Positions 8,208 through 18,629 of a stretch of DNA of 64,000 nucleotides are shown here, piece after piece; positions within the stretch are counted from its first letter, which is position 1, and every line of letters begins with the position of its first letter. Position numbers and translations under genes: made by a program. Source of the DNA: Alteromonas australica (GTDB taxonomy: Bacteria; Pseudomonadota; Gammaproteobacteria; Enterobacterales; Alteromonadaceae); NCBI RefSeq assembly GCF_000730385.1, contig NZ_CP008849.1, positions 4,092,001-4,156,000 on the forward strand. The letters are read 5' to 3'. Below the pieces are notes generated by a model. That model ran no database searches, had not been told where the DNA came from, and saw only the letters and a program-made list of their open reading frames with translations.

Positions 8208-11159
8208 ATGCACATGTTTAAATGGACAGCATTAGCGCTGTCTGTATCGGCAGCATTTGCAACGATGGCGCAAACAGCCAACCCTATACCTAATACAACC
8301 CCACAAGAAAACACCACTCAACCGCAAGAAGGAGACGAACAAGACATAGAAATTGTAGAAGTTAAAGGTGTAAAACAAGCCGACTTAAAAGCCCGTGATT
8401 TAGAGCGCATGAAAGACGGTTTCAGTTCTGTTATTTCAACAGATGACTTGGGTAATTTTGTCGATCAAAACGTGGCTGAATCGTTACGTCGTTTACCTGG
8501 GGTAACACTTCAACGGTCTGAAGGCGAAGGAAAGTTCGTCACTGTGAGGGGTTTAGGCCCAAGTTTTGTCTCTGTAAACATGAACGGTGCGCAAATGTCT
8601 GGCGCAGGTGAGGAGCGTAAAGTTGGCTTAGATGCGCTACCAGCAGATTTATTGGGCACCATTGAAGTACTGAAAACACTGACGCCAGATCAAAACCTTA
8701 ACTCCATTGGCGGCACCGTCAATGTAAAAGCCATTTCGGCTTTTGACCGTGGTAAAAATACGCTAAAAATTAGAGCTCAAGATGCGTATTCGCAAAAGCG
8801 AGGAGCTCACTCGCCCAAATTCAGTTTAGATGGCACGCAATTCTTTCTCGACGATACCTTCGGTATTGGATTTGCCATATCTCATGAAGAGCGAAAAACC
8901 CTTATTGATGAAACCCGTCATCACAGCACAAATGAAATGAAGTTTTATAAAGCAGACTTAGGTAAAACGGATGACGAAATTGCTGCCGGCGACGAAATTT
9001 TAGCACCAGCCCAATTGGAGTATAGAAGGGAAGTAGCGGGACGAACCCGCCAAGCTGCCGCGCTCAATTTAGAATACAAGCCCAATGCGGATAGCTACTA
9101 TTACGCTAAGGGCACCTACACACAATTTGAAGACGACGATCTCGCGCAGCGTGAATTCTACGATTTTCAGGATGCAGGTTCGGTAGGCAACAGTGAAATT
9201 GTCTATGTGAACAGTCAAACCAAGGAATTCATATTAAGCGATATCGATGTATTCCATCAGCACTTTATCCAAGAAAGTGAAAACAAGACGACTACCTTTA
9301 GCCTAGGTGGCGAAAATCGCATTGCGGAGCGCTTTGTGCTTGACTATGAGTTTGCGCAATCTCGCTCAGAAGAAGACTCTAGTGGCGATCGCCGTGTACA
9401 ATTTAGAGAACGAGATTTAATCGTCTATGGTCAAGGAAGCCGGGATACAATAAGTGCAAAAATAATGTCGGCCGAGGATGCCGCCGAGATTGCGGGCCTC
9501 ACTTACGACCCAAGCAACAGTATTTTTGGCACGTCCGGAAGTGGTAACGGATTTGAACTGTCAAATTATCAGTTTGATAACTTATTCTTAGAAGACGGTA
9601 AAAGAACCGATGAAATAAAAACGGTTAACTTAAACCTTCGTACAGATATTTTTAATGACTACCTTAACTACATCAAGGTTGGCGCTGAAGTAACCGAACG
9701 AGATCATGTTCGCGACAAAGACCGCTGGAGCTTCGACCCCAACCCAAATGATTGTAATGATGATGCCGCCTGCATTGCCGCCGTAAACTCAACCTTGGCT
9801 GATTATGACAGCAGCATTCCTTCTGACAGCAACTTTCAGCTACCGTTTGAAAGCCGAGCCACCGTGGATCAGATTGTCGACGCCACACGACAAACCGTGG
9901 TGCCAGCGACGAATGGTGAAGTGTCGATAGAAAGCACAAAAGGTGATTATGCCATTGTAGAGGATACTAAGGCCGTATACGCCATGGCAGAATTTCCCAT
10001 TGGCTTAGATGCTACCCTCATCACTGGTGTGCGATGGACAGAAACTGAGTTCTCATCCACTGGGTTTATGTCACTGGAAAATGACGACTTTGAATTTAAT
10101 GGCGCTGGCGCCGGTGCGTTGGATATTGCGATTCCTTTGCCAGAGGCAGCGATTAAATACAGCGAATTCTTTCCAAGTGCACATATTAAGTGGGAGCCTT
10201 CTGAGGACATTCTAGTACGCGGTGCAATTTGGACCAGCTTCACTCGCCCCTCCTTCAAACAAGCCCGTGCCTATGCCATTTTTGATAGCGACATTGAACT
10301 TTGCCCACCGGGTACAGATGATTGTGACGACAGCCAAGGTGGCGCATCGTTACAACAACTCAGTCAGTACGTATTAGGTTCAGACAATGCGTTAGATGTT
10401 GGTAACCCCAACTTGCTTGCGATGACATCGGTAAACTACGATGCCTCGGTAGGTTGGTATCCTAGCGAAAACCTCTTTTTAGAGGCTGCGGTCTTTTATA
10501 AAGATATTGAGAATTTCATTGTTGATGTAAATGGTATCGGGATGTCTATCGCTGATTTACCCCTTACCCTACCGGTGAACCAAGTCACAGAGTTTGTTAT
10601 TCCACAAGATCTCTATCTAAACGAAATCAATGTGACGGTTAATGGTGAAAGCGCCAAGGTATATGGCGTTGAGCTTAGCTATAACCAATATTTCGACAAT
10701 GGCTTCTTTCTGCAGAGCAACGCAACACTTCTCAATAGTGAGGCCGTGCTTGATGAGTCAATTCGACAGGGCAAAGTGGCGCTGCCCGATCAGGCTGACA
10801 CCACGTTTAATCTGGTGTTCGGCTGGGAGAGCCAGACCTTCTCAGCACGTCTTATCGGCAACATCCGCTCTGATGTTTTGGAACAAATTGGCTCTTGCCC
10901 AGTCACCGCTGACATAAACGACCCTAAAGGTTGCAAAGTGTGGGGTGATCAGTACCAAGCCGATGTGAAAAGCCTCGACTTTAAACTTCAGTACGACGTC
11001 ACCGACAAGGTTCAGGTGTATTTTGACGCCATCAATTTAACTGAAGAAGCAGACTTACGTTACTTCCAAGGTAATGCCTTAAGCGGCGGCAATATTCTTT
11101 ATCAAAAAGAAGAATATGGCAGAAGTTACCAGTTAGGTGTGAACGTTAAATTCTATTAA
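8208..11159 (+). CDS. TonB-dependent receptor, probably for pectic oligosaccharides
   Basis: Outer-membrane active transporter of 983 residues. ATG at 8208 was chosen because AAGGAG (8193-8198) lies nine bases upstream and a signal peptide (MHMFKWTALALSVSAAFATMAQ) follows at once. A TonB-box-like IEIVEVKGV precedes the plug domain (about 60-190: DDLGNFVDQNVAESLRRLPG, VTVRGLGPSFVSVNMNG). The rest is a beta-barrel ending in the aromatic NVKFY. The plug and size resemble the large Xanthomonas/Caulobacter carbohydrate receptor group. It lies between two secreted pectinases and behind the shared operator, which points to oligogalacturonate import; the ligand is inferred from context. Confidence 0.9.
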   Translation: MHMFKWTALALSVSAAFATMAQTANPIPNTTPQENTTQPQEGDEQDIEIVEVKGVKQADLKARDLERMKDGFSSVISTDDLGNFVDQNVAESLRRLPGVTLQRSEGEGKFVTVRGLGPSFVSVNMNGAQMSGAGEERKVGLDALPADLLGTIEVLKTLTPDQNLNSIGGTVNVKAISAFDRGKNTLKIRAQDAYSQKRGAHSPKFSLDGTQFFLDDTFGIGFAISHEERKTLIDETRHHSTNEMKFYKADLGKTDDEIAAGDEILAPAQLEYRREVAGRTRQAAALNLEYKPNADSYYYAKGTYTQFEDDDLAQREFYDFQDAGSVGNSEIVYVNSQTKEFILSDIDVFHQHFIQESENKTTTFSLGGENRIAERFVLDYEFAQSRSEEDSSGDRRVQFRERDLIVYGQGSRDTISAKIMSAEDAAEIAGLTYDPSNSIFGTSGSGNGFELSNYQFDNLFLEDGKRTDEIKTVNLNLRTDIFNDYLNYIKVGAEVTERDHVRDKDRWSFDPNPNDCNDDAACIAAVNSTLADYDSSIPSDSNFQLPFESRATVDQIVDATRQTVVPATNGEVSIESTKGDYAIVEDTKAVYAMAEFPIGLDATLITGVRWTETEFSSTGFMSLENDDFEFNGAGAGALDIAIPLPEAAIKYSEFFPSAHIKWEPSEDILVRGAIWTSFTRPSFKQARAYAIFDSDIELCPPGTDDCDDSQGGASLQQLSQYVLGSDNALDVGNPNLLAMTSVNYDASVGWYPSENLFLEAAVFYKDIENFIVDVNGIGMSIADLPLTLPVNQVTEFVIPQDLYLNEINVTVNGESAKVYGVELSYNQYFDNGFFLQSNATLLNSEAVLDESIRQGKVALPDQADTTFNLVFGWESQTFSARLIGNIRSDVLEQIGSCPVTADINDPKGCKVWGDQYQADVKSLDFKLQYDVTDKVQVYFDAINLTEEADLRYFQGNALSGGNILYQKEEYGRSYQLGVNVKFY

Positions 11160-11161
11160 TT

Positions 11162-11216
11162 AGTTCGTTCTGAGCCATTGGCTCAGACATTGAAAATTTC
11201 AATGCCAACGCGAACT
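11162..11216. repeat. Nested inverted repeats between receptor and pectinase genes
   Basis: An outer AGTTCG/CGAACT pair (11162-11167, 11211-11216) encloses two adjacent palindromes: TGAGCCATTGGCTCA (11171-11185) and CATTGAAAATTTCAATG (11188-11204). There is no T-run, so this is not a standard terminator. In RNA it could form a branched structure that tunes expression of the downstream 6-kb gene or protects the upstream mRNA end. Confidence 0.5.
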
Positions 11217-11257
11217 GATTAATAGGGTACGCGTGGCATTTCATGGAGGTTGAGTCA

Positions 11258-14200
11258 ATGAAACTCACTTATGTTGCTGCCCTTATAGGTAGTGTTTTAG
11301 TTATTGCTGGCTGCGGAGAGAAAAGTACGACTAACGTAAAGCTGCCGCCAGATCCTGCGCTTACAGGTGTTTTTGTGGATAGCCCAGTCAGTGGGCTTAG
11401 CTATAATTCTGCGTCCGTTGAAGCCGGCCAAACCGATGAAAATGGTGAATTCTCGTACTTTCGAGGCGAGCAACTCTCATTCTATATTGGGGACTTAGTC
11501 TTTCCTGAGACCCCAGCATCAAGTGTTATATCTCCGCTAGATTTATTTGCTACTGACAATGCCTTTAACCAATCTGTGGTGAACACTATTAGATTGCTAC
11601 AGTCGCTAGACACAGATGGCGACCCAACAAACGGCATTACGCTTAGCGCTGATGCTGCAAATGTGGCAACTGTCACCTTAGAAGAGGGCGAAACCCTCAT
11701 TGACTTTTTCAATCAATCGGATGCAGATTTTGCCTCCGATGTTGAAGTTTGGTTACCCGCTGCAGGCGGGGCAAGCAACACACTAATAGACAAGTCAACG
11801 GCACTGTCGCATTTCGTCAGTTACCTTGAGACCGAGCTAGGTACACTCTTTCCTAATACCTTCGATGTCACTAAATTTACCGGCGACGTGTATGCACCCT
11901 TCATAGAAAATAGGCAAGTGACGCAGCGGACATTTACGTTTACTCCAGTCGATGAAAATAACTTAGCGGGTGACTTTACGTTAGTGACCGGGGATGAAAC
12001 GCTCAGCGGAAACTACGAATTCGCTTTTGGCAGAAAAGTACTGGTTTTACATGCACAAGAAGAAACCCATTACCTCATTTCACGTGCCTACAATACCGTA
12101 AATGATGTCTATAGCCTGTGTTTAATCAGTGCTGATGACGCCACCCCGATTGCTACCTACGTTGAAAGCTGTTTATCAAATGACGACCCACAAGCAGCTG
12201 TGTTTGCCTTTACCCAAGCACAAGCTGACGCAGAATCAATAAGACTTGAAGAAGCTGCCAATGCGATTCAAGCCGCTTTAGAAGAGAACTTTGATACCGA
12301 TACCGATACCTTTTTCTCATCCTCATACAAGCGACTTAGCGATGCGCCCGATGCAGGAGCGCTCTATTATGTTACCGGCGGTAGCCCGCTTGTGGATGCC
12401 TCAACAGGCCAGTTAACACTAGAAGGCGATCGCTTTTCTATTGGTAATGCGGCTGCAAATCCAGGGGCCAATACCTCAGGTACAGATACCGTTGGTCAAG
12501 GTATTTACAACCTAAGCGAAGGCTTTACGATTAGCTTCGATATTGTCGCAGTTGGCAGTGCTGGTAGCTTTAGCTTGTATGTTGACAACAACACCACAGG
12601 TCAAGACAATTCTATTCATGGCGCCGCGTCAAAATTTGTCAGTATTTCTCTTAGCGACGGAGAGCTTGAAGCCGGTACTCGCTATTCATACACGTATGAA
12701 CCAGGCGATGATGTGAATGGCGGCGACCCTGCAGCATCCGATGCAAAGATTCTAGATAACACTGTTACTAACAGTTTCTTCCAGCTTCGAACCGACTCAA
12801 GTGGCTCAATTACCCTAGATAATCTTAAAATTGAGACCGTTGCAGATGCGGTTGACGTACCCACTGCACCAACGGAGCCTGAACCCACCGAACCTGAAGA
12901 ACCGGTGATCATTCCTACTACCCCACTGCCTCTAAGTTATTCGTTTGCTGGCATTAGCGAGGATATCTTTTCCACCAATTTTGCTGCCATCGAAACCGCT
13001 GACGGTGTTAGCGTACCAATGTTAACGAAAACAGGGGGGCAGGTAACCCAGGTTAGCAATGGTATTGAGCTAGACGGTGGTCGTTTCACACTAGGCAATA
13101 CTACACCCGATACTCAAAGCTCCGCAGATGATACATCAGTGAACGGCGCCCTCGATTTGAGTCGACCGTACCACGTCATCTTTGACGTAGTGGCTGCAGA
13201 AGATACTGAAGGCGATAACAAGTTCCAAATCTATGTGGACAATAACACCTCTGGCAGCGCCAATTCTTACCTAGGTGGAAGCTCTCGTTTTTACAATGAG
13301 CTTGTCACTAGTTTAGTTGCTGGCACCACTGTCACCGTGGAAGGGCCAATCGCTAGTCAGAACTCGTATTTACAGTTTAGAACTGAAAGCGGTTCGAGAG
13401 TGGTTATCGACAATATTCGCATTGAGTATATTGCAGCTAATGTGTTGCTTGAAGAAACCTTTGAAACCGACGTTGATAGCTTCTTCTCGCCAAGTTACAA
13501 AGCCACAGATGGCGGTGCTCAAACACCGTTTTATAGTATCACTGGCGGAAGCTCTGGCCTTACCATGAGCGACGGCTCCCTCACCATAGATAGTGCGCGC
13601 TTTACGCTGGGTAACACCACGCCTGATGTAGAGACAAGCGCAGACGACACTGCGACCACAGGTATATTAGATTTAAGCCGCCCGTACATGATTAGTATGG
13701 ACATTATTAATGTTGAAGATACCGAAGGTGATAATAACTTCATCATCTATGCAGACAACAACACCAGCAGTAGCAGCAAGTCAATCCATGGCGGCGACGC
13801 CAAGTTCTTCAGTGAACCTATTACCTCACTCACTGCCGGTCAGCGATTATCTATTGAAGGTTTTGTGGCCACTACGTCATCATTTTTACAATTGCGTACC
13901 GAAAGTGGTGGCGTAGTCACCATTGATAATCTCGTGATCACCTACTTGGATGATGGATCCTCAAGCCAAGCGTTTAGCTGCGACTCTGCCCCCACGCTTT
14001 ATTTTTGTGATGACTTTTCTTCGGGTTCATTCGATAACTTCGACCTATTAGCCAATGAAAGTGGCAGTAACGGTGCGCAAGGTAGCTTCGATATACTGGA
14101 TGATGATGGCAATAATGTAATGCGATATACCGCAGGAGGTGAAGGTGGGGAGATTCTCTTAGTTAAAGACAGTGTACTCACCGACTTGCCTGAAAGTGGA

Positions 14201-17200
14201 GATTATTTTGTGGAAGCACGAATTCGTCCACGCCAAAATAGTACCACCAGAAACAAGCAAATTTTTCTACTTGGTCGATATGACAGTGTAGGCAATTGGT
14301 TTGCAGGCGGCTTGAACGTGCAAAATGCTAGCACCAGTACCCAAGTTGAAATAGCAGTGAGCAAAGCGGGCAGTATTAGCCGACCTCTACAAAAAAAATC
14401 GCCCATAGAAATAGGTGAAAAAGACGGTGTTGACGGCACTTGGTATCGAGTGCGTATAGACATGGTTGGCGATGAACTAACGGTTTATCTCAATGGAGAA
14501 AATCTAGGCTCAACCACCGATTCCAGTTACAGCGCGAAAGGCTTAATCGGGCTATTCACTAACAATCGCTCATTTGAATTAGATGATTTAAAGGTGGGAG
14601 ACCCAAGTGAAAGGCCTGTACAGCTTACGCTGGACTACGCCACCAATGCATGGGAAACCACGACCAGTGAGGACCCTCTCTATGTTCACGTCACTGCGGT
14701 AAAAAGTGATGGTATTACTGAAGACGAATTTTCAGTCATAAGCAGTGATGAAAGTGTGGTTAGCGTAGAGCAGGATGGCTCGCTGGTTGTGCTAACCGCA
14801 AACGCGGAGGGTAACGCACAAGTCACCTTCACTTCTGGCGAAGACCCTGCATTATTCAAAGTGCTAAGCGTGACCGTGCAAGAAGGTTTTACTATGCCAA
14901 GTGCCACGTATGGTGACTTGTTTCCCCTCACCACGCCCTTTGCAGGCCAACAAAATGCGTACCTCGACGGGCTCCTCACACTTACGTTTGACGATGCCCC
15001 GACCCTTGGCACCTCCGGCGAAGTGCGTATTTACAAACAAAGTGATGATAGCATTGTAGACGTCATTTCAATGGGTGGTGACATAGACGCTCTTGGGTAT
15101 CATGGGCAAGACAAACTGCGTCATGTAAATTACCTTCCTATCAAGGTGGAAGGTAATCAGCTTATTGTTAAACCTCACAATAATGTATTGGAATATGGCG
15201 AAAGCTATTATGTGGCCATTAGCGACGGTTTGGTCACTGACGCTTCACTAAATAGCCAACTTTTTAACGGTTTGGGTAAAACGGCAAATTGGACCTTCAC
15301 AACGCGGGAAGCCGCTCCTACAGGCACCCGCCTTTTAGTGGATGATGATGGCGAAGCAGATTTTCGTTCATTACAAGGCGCATTAAACTATGTCATGGAA
15401 AACCTTCCTAAGGATCAGCCTGCAACCATTACCCTACGTGATGGTGAATACGAAGAGCTTCTCTTTTTACGCAATCAAAATAACGTCACCATTGAAGGGG
15501 AAAGCAGAGACAACACCCTTGTTTATTACGCCAACTACGACAGCCTAAACAGTGGCAGTGGAAAGTCTTCGCCCGTGGGCGCCACGGTAGCTGAAGGGGG
15601 ACGAAGCGTGTTTCTTGTGGAGGGCGCAGATAATTTAACACTTCATAACTTCACCCTGAAAAATACACACACACGTAGCAACGCCTACTCCAATCAAGCT
15701 GAAGCCCTTTATTTCAACAATGATGATGGACGTTTAAGTGCGGTGAACATGAACTTCATCAGCGAACAAGATACATTGCAACTAAAAGGTTATAGCTGGT
15801 TTTATGAGACCCTTGTTGCTGGCAACGTGGATTTCATTTGGGGTTATGTGAATACCGCGCTTTTTGAAAACAGTGAAATTCGTACCATTGGTGATTCTAA
15901 AAATGGCAACCCAGATGAAGATACCGCTGGCGGCTACGTGTTACAGGCCCGCGTGCCAGACATTGACCACAAGGGATTCATTTTTCTAAACAGTCGTTTC
16001 ACCAACGGCCCCGGCCCACTTGGTAATGGTGTGTTGGATAATTCTACTTACATTGCCCGAAGTGGCGGCAGTGAAAACTACTTTGATAACATTACCCTTA
16101 TCAATAACCGATTTGATACTCACATTGCGGATATCGGTTGGGCGGGTGAGGGCGTGCGTGATCAACCCGCCCCCAACCCGGTTACGGCAACGGCGAATGC
16201 GGGATGGCGAGAATATGGCAGTATGGATTTACAAGGAAACGCGCTAAACCTTTCTACACGGGAGTCTGCTTATTTGCTCACTGAAAGCGACGTCAGTTCA
16301 CTCACCACCCGAGAGGCTATTTTCGCCCATTATGACAATGATACTGGCTGGCAGCCGAGCGTACCTAGTGATCCGGTTGTGACTGTACCCGATGTTTCGG
16401 TGTCGCAAGGTTTCGCCCAACATAATTACAGCCTGACGGGCGGCGCGGGCGGCACTGTAGTCACCGTGAATACGGGGCTTGCATTGCAAGCGGCATTAGA
16501 CGACGCAAAAGCAGCGAATACCCCGGTGACCATATACGTCGATGGCACCATTACCGACGCCAACAATGGCAGCTCGGGGGCGCCAATTGAAATTAGAGAC
16601 ATGAACGATGTTTCTATTATTGGTGTGGCCAGCCGTGGAGAATTGGACGGCATAGGCATACTGATAAAACGTGCCAACAACATCATTATTCGCAACCTGA
16701 AAATTCACCACGTATTAACAGAAGGAAAAGACGCCATTGCCATTGAAGGTGATAATGATGGCTCAACCACCAGCCATATTTGGATTGATCACAATGAACT
16801 GTACAGTACCCTCAATGTAGACAAAGACTATTACGATGGTTTAATTGACAGTAAAAGAGGCGCAAAAAGTATCACTATTTCCTATAACTACCTGCACGAC
16901 CATTGGAAAGGTTCGCTGCACGGACATACGGAAACAGATACTGACAGTGCCAATACTGATCGCATGATTACCTTCCACCATAACCGGTTTGAAAACATCG
17001 AATCCCGATTGCCACTGTTTCGCTACGGTGTAGGTCATTTGTATAATAATTACTATAGCAACATTACCTCTACCGCCATCAATTCACGACAAGGCGCTGA
17101 GTTACGCATTAACAATAATGTGTTTGAAAATACTCAGAACCCCATCGTGTCTTTTTATTCCGATGTGGTTGGCTACTGGAATACATCAGGAAACGTGTTT

Positions 17201-17392
17201 GGTGAGGGTGTAACCTGGACAACGCCGGCTGACGGCGACGTGGTTGCGGGGCCAGAGGCTACGCCAACATCCAGTTACGAAGTGCCCTATGAGTATCAAT
17301 TAGATGATGCCGATAAAACCAAAGCGATTGTCATCAACCATGCTGGAGTGGGTAAAATCAAGCAAGATCCTGAGTCTATTCCAAGTTTATAA
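11258..17392 (+). CDS. Multimodular lipoprotein: pectin methylesterase (CE8) plus pectate lyase (PL1)
   Basis: A 2044-residue surface lipoprotein that should both demethylate and cleave pectin. ATG at 11258 has GGAGGT seven bases upstream; the signal ends LVIAGC. Modules by approximate residue: 342-530, 561-727 and 731-898, three related beta-rich repeats sharing FTLGNTTPD-, LDLSRPY- and VDNNT-like signatures (possible carbohydrate-binding modules); 905-1121, a concanavalin-like domain; 1121-1350, Ig-like domains; 1355-1690, CE8 esterase with EQDTL (D1505) and GNVDFIWG (D1525); 1720-2010, PL1 lyase with WIDHNE (D1844, H1845) and RLPLFR (R1917, R1922). Both catalytic sets look intact. It follows the TonB receptor, with which it is probably co-transcribed. 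The CE8 and PL1 calls are firm; the binding roles of the repeats are inferred. Confidence 0.9.
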   Translation: MKLTYVAALIGSVLVIAGCGEKSTTNVKLPPDPALTGVFVDSPVSGLSYNSASVEAGQTDENGEFSYFRGEQLSFYIGDLVFPETPASSVISPLDLFATDNAFNQSVVNTIRLLQSLDTDGDPTNGITLSADAANVATVTLEEGETLIDFFNQSDADFASDVEVWLPAAGGASNTLIDKSTALSHFVSYLETELGTLFPNTFDVTKFTGDVYAPFIENRQVTQRTFTFTPVDENNLAGDFTLVTGDETLSGNYEFAFGRKVLVLHAQEETHYLISRAYNTVNDVYSLCLISADDATPIATYVESCLSNDDPQAAVFAFTQAQADAESIRLEEAANAIQAALEENFDTDTDTFFSSSYKRLSDAPDAGALYYVTGGSPLVDASTGQLTLEGDRFSIGNAAANPGANTSGTDTVGQGIYNLSEGFTISFDIVAVGSAGSFSLYVDNNTTGQDNSIHGAASKFVSISLSDGELEAGTRYSYTYEPGDDVNGGDPAASDAKILDNTVTNSFFQLRTDSSGSITLDNLKIETVADAVDVPTAPTEPEPTEPEEPVIIPTTPLPLSYSFAGISEDIFSTNFAAIETADGVSVPMLTKTGGQVTQVSNGIELDGGRFTLGNTTPDTQSSADDTSVNGALDLSRPYHVIFDVVAAEDTEGDNKFQIYVDNNTSGSANSYLGGSSRFYNELVTSLVAGTTVTVEGPIASQNSYLQFRTESGSRVVIDNIRIEYIAANVLLEETFETDVDSFFSPSYKATDGGAQTPFYSITGGSSGLTMSDGSLTIDSARFTLGNTTPDVETSADDTATTGILDLSRPYMISMDIINVEDTEGDNNFIIYADNNTSSSSKSIHGGDAKFFSEPITSLTAGQRLSIEGFVATTSSFLQLRTESGGVVTIDNLVITYLDDGSSSQAFSCDSAPTLYFCDDFSSGSFDNFDLLANESGSNGAQGSFDILDDDGNNVMRYTAGGEGGEILLVKDSVLTDLPESGDYFVEARIRPRQNSTTRNKQIFLLGRYDSVGNWFAGGLNVQNASTSTQVEIAVSKAGSISRPLQKKSPIEIGEKDGVDGTWYRVRIDMVGDELTVYLNGENLGSTTDSSYSAKGLIGLFTNNRSFELDDLKVGDPSERPVQLTLDYATNAWETTTSEDPLYVHVTAVKSDGITEDEFSVISSDESVVSVEQDGSLVVLTANAEGNAQVTFTSGEDPALFKVLSVTVQEGFTMPSATYGDLFPLTTPFAGQQNAYLDGLLTLTFDDAPTLGTSGEVRIYKQSDDSIVDVISMGGDIDALGYHGQDKLRHVNYLPIKVEGNQLIVKPHNNVLEYGESYYVAISDGLVTDASLNSQLFNGLGKTANWTFTTREAAPTGTRLLVDDDGEADFRSLQGALNYVMENLPKDQPATITLRDGEYEELLFLRNQNNVTIEGESRDNTLVYYANYDSLNSGSGKSSPVGATVAEGGRSVFLVEGADNLTLHNFTLKNTHTRSNAYSNQAEALYFNNDDGRLSAVNMNFISEQDTLQLKGYSWFYETLVAGNVDFIWGYVNTALFENSEIRTIGDSKNGNPDEDTAGGYVLQARVPDIDHKGFIFLNSRFTNGPGPLGNGVLDNSTYIARSGGSENYFDNITLINNRFDTHIADIGWAGEGVRDQPAPNPVTATANAGWREYGSMDLQGNALNLSTRESAYLLTESDVSSLTTREAIFAHYDNDTGWQPSVPSDPVVTVPDVSVSQGFAQHNYSLTGGAGGTVVTVNTGLALQAALDDAKAANTPVTIYVDGTITDANNGSSGAPIEIRDMNDVSIIGVASRGELDGIGILIKRANNIIIRNLKIHHVLTEGKDAIAIEGDNDGSTTSHIWIDHNELYSTLNVDKDYYDGLIDSKRGAKSITISYNYLHDHWKGSLHGHTETDTDSANTDRMITFHHNRFENIESRLPLFRYGVGHLYNNYYSNITSTAINSRQGAELRINNNVFENTQNPIVSFYSDVVGYWNTSGNVFGEGVTWTTPADGDVVAGPEATPTSSYEVPYEYQLDDADKTKAIVINHAGVGKIKQDPESIPSL
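12281..13950 (+). repeat. Three tandem protein modules inside the CE8-PL1 lipoprotein
   Basis: Three consecutive segments of roughly 170-190 residues repeat the same motif order: an ETFETD..FF or equivalent opening, GG..., RFTLGNTTPD, SADDT, LDLSRPY, D.VAAEDTEGDN, YVDNNT and a closing FLQLRTESG.V.IDN. Repeats 2 and 3 are clearly closest to each other; repeat 1 is more diverged and lacks some blocks. The pattern indicates internal duplication of a beta-sandwich module. Confidence 0.8.
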
Positions 17393-17407
17393 ACCCTGTA
17401 AGATGAC

Positions 17408-17441
17408 AAGCCCTTAAGTGAAAAGCTTAGGGGCTTTTTTG
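17408..17441 (+). terminator. Intrinsic terminator of the pectin operon
   Basis: AAGCCCTTAAG (17408-17418) pairs with CTTAGGGGCTT (17426-17436, one bulge) and is followed by a T-run. It lies 15 bases after the stop of the CE8-PL1 gene. Confidence 0.85.
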
Positions 17442-17559
17442 TTGCCGAGCTTAGCGGTATTAACTAAGGCCTATGCGTAACAAGAAAACCCAGCACACTC
17501 GCATTGTGATAAAGATGCCCGTACACTAGCCGTTTTGTGGTTATCTTGGTGGGGTTAAT

Positions 17560-18270
17560 ATGAAAATTTTGCGTAATATGCTAGGTAGAACCAAAGCACT
17601 CATTGGTGTTTTTACCCTACTGTGTTTGCAAAATGCGTACGCCATTGATGCTGGGCAATATTACTATTATATTTCTGAAAAATGTGTTCCCAAAGGCCCT
17701 CAAGAACCGAAAGCGCGCGCCGCCGTTACCCCAGATCTCTGGCTGTTTGAGGTATCCCCTGCCGGCATCAGTGATTACTACGTTCATATGAATACAGAAG
17801 CACTGAACCAATACACTGACGAAGGCAAAAGCTATTTAGCCGAACTGGAGACCGAGCAGGCATATAACGCTGGGCACGCTAGCGAACAGGGCACAGGCGT
17901 TACCCACAACTTTATGCTTCAGCGAGAGGCCATTGGATTAACCGAGCTCATCGACATACTAAGCGGCTTTTCACAGCACCAAAAAGAAAAGGGCTATTAC
18001 TTCCGCAAGATTTTATCATTAGACAACCAAAACGCACGCTTTAAAGCCGTGACCAAGGTGCAACTTGTGGATGTAGGAATGGAGGATAAAATGTTCGTGG
18101 CTGGCTATGTATCAAATTACTATTTGCTGGATAGTAAGGGAAAACCAGACACAGATGCCTTTATTTCTGTTGATCATAAAAACGCCCTCTCTGAGGCTAT
18201 CCACCCCTACAAAAGCCCGTTCAACCAGTACACGAAAAACGGAATTTGCGGCGAACGCTGGGTGCCCTAA
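17560..18270 (+). CDS. Secreted protein of unknown function
   Basis: 236 residues. A signal peptide (about 1-28, ending NAYA) is followed by a mature protein starting IDAGQYYYYISEKCVPKG. ATG start with a G-rich ribosome site (GGTGGGG). There are only two cysteines in the mature part (near residues 40 and 230), which could form one disulfide in the periplasm. No family motif was recognised. It lies just after the pectin operon terminator with its own upstream gap, so it is probably independent and not necessarily part of pectin use. Confidence 0.72.
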   Translation: MKILRNMLGRTKALIGVFTLLCLQNAYAIDAGQYYYYISEKCVPKGPQEPKARAAVTPDLWLFEVSPAGISDYYVHMNTEALNQYTDEGKSYLAELETEQAYNAGHASEQGTGVTHNFMLQREAIGLTELIDILSGFSQHQKEKGYYFRKILSLDNQNARFKAVTKVQLVDVGMEDKMFVAGYVSNYYLLDSKGKPDTDAFISVDHKNALSEAIHPYKSPFNQYTKNGICGERWVP

Positions 18271-18275
18271 AGGGG

Positions 18276-18557
18276 CTAGCCGTTTCGATATAGCGTCTTT
18301 ATCAAATGATAACCAAAACGGGTCTTAACTGGCCCGTGCACCTTTAACACGTCTTTTTTAAACACCACATCGTCAAACGCTTTTACCATTTGGCCCCGAC
18401 GAAATTCCCCTAAATCGCCCCCCCGTTTGCCTGAAGGGCAGGTAGAATGGCGTTTTGCTAACGTAGCAAAGTCTTTACCCTTTTTAAGTTGTTGCAAAAT
18501 GGATAACGCTTCTTTTTCTGTTTTCACCAATATGTGAAGTGCGGATGCCGTGGCCAT
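18276..18557 (-). CDS. ppiC: Peptidyl-prolyl cis-trans isomerase, parvulin type
   Basis: A 93-residue single-domain parvulin that isomerises prolyl bonds in the cytoplasm; it has no signal peptide. It shows the complete fold: [47 protein letters not shown], and the closing [15 protein letters not shown]. The length matches E. coli PpiC (93). It converges with the secreted gene upstream, with only five bases between the stops. Confidence 0.95.
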   Translation of the reverse strand: MATASALHILVKTEKEALSILQQLKKGKDFATLAKRHSTCPSGKRGGDLGEFRRGQMVKAFDDVVFKKDVLKVHGPVKTRFGYHLIKTLYRNG

Positions 18558-18629
18558 ATAAGAACCTTAAAAAAATCACTATTGCGCCATTATAACCTAC
18601 TCCACGAAAGCCTTCATAACTGGGTTTAG

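Noticed and set aside
12682..16711. Many reverse-strand frames inside the CE8-PL1 gene
   Set aside because: They lie fully within a gene with clear domains and have no independent support.
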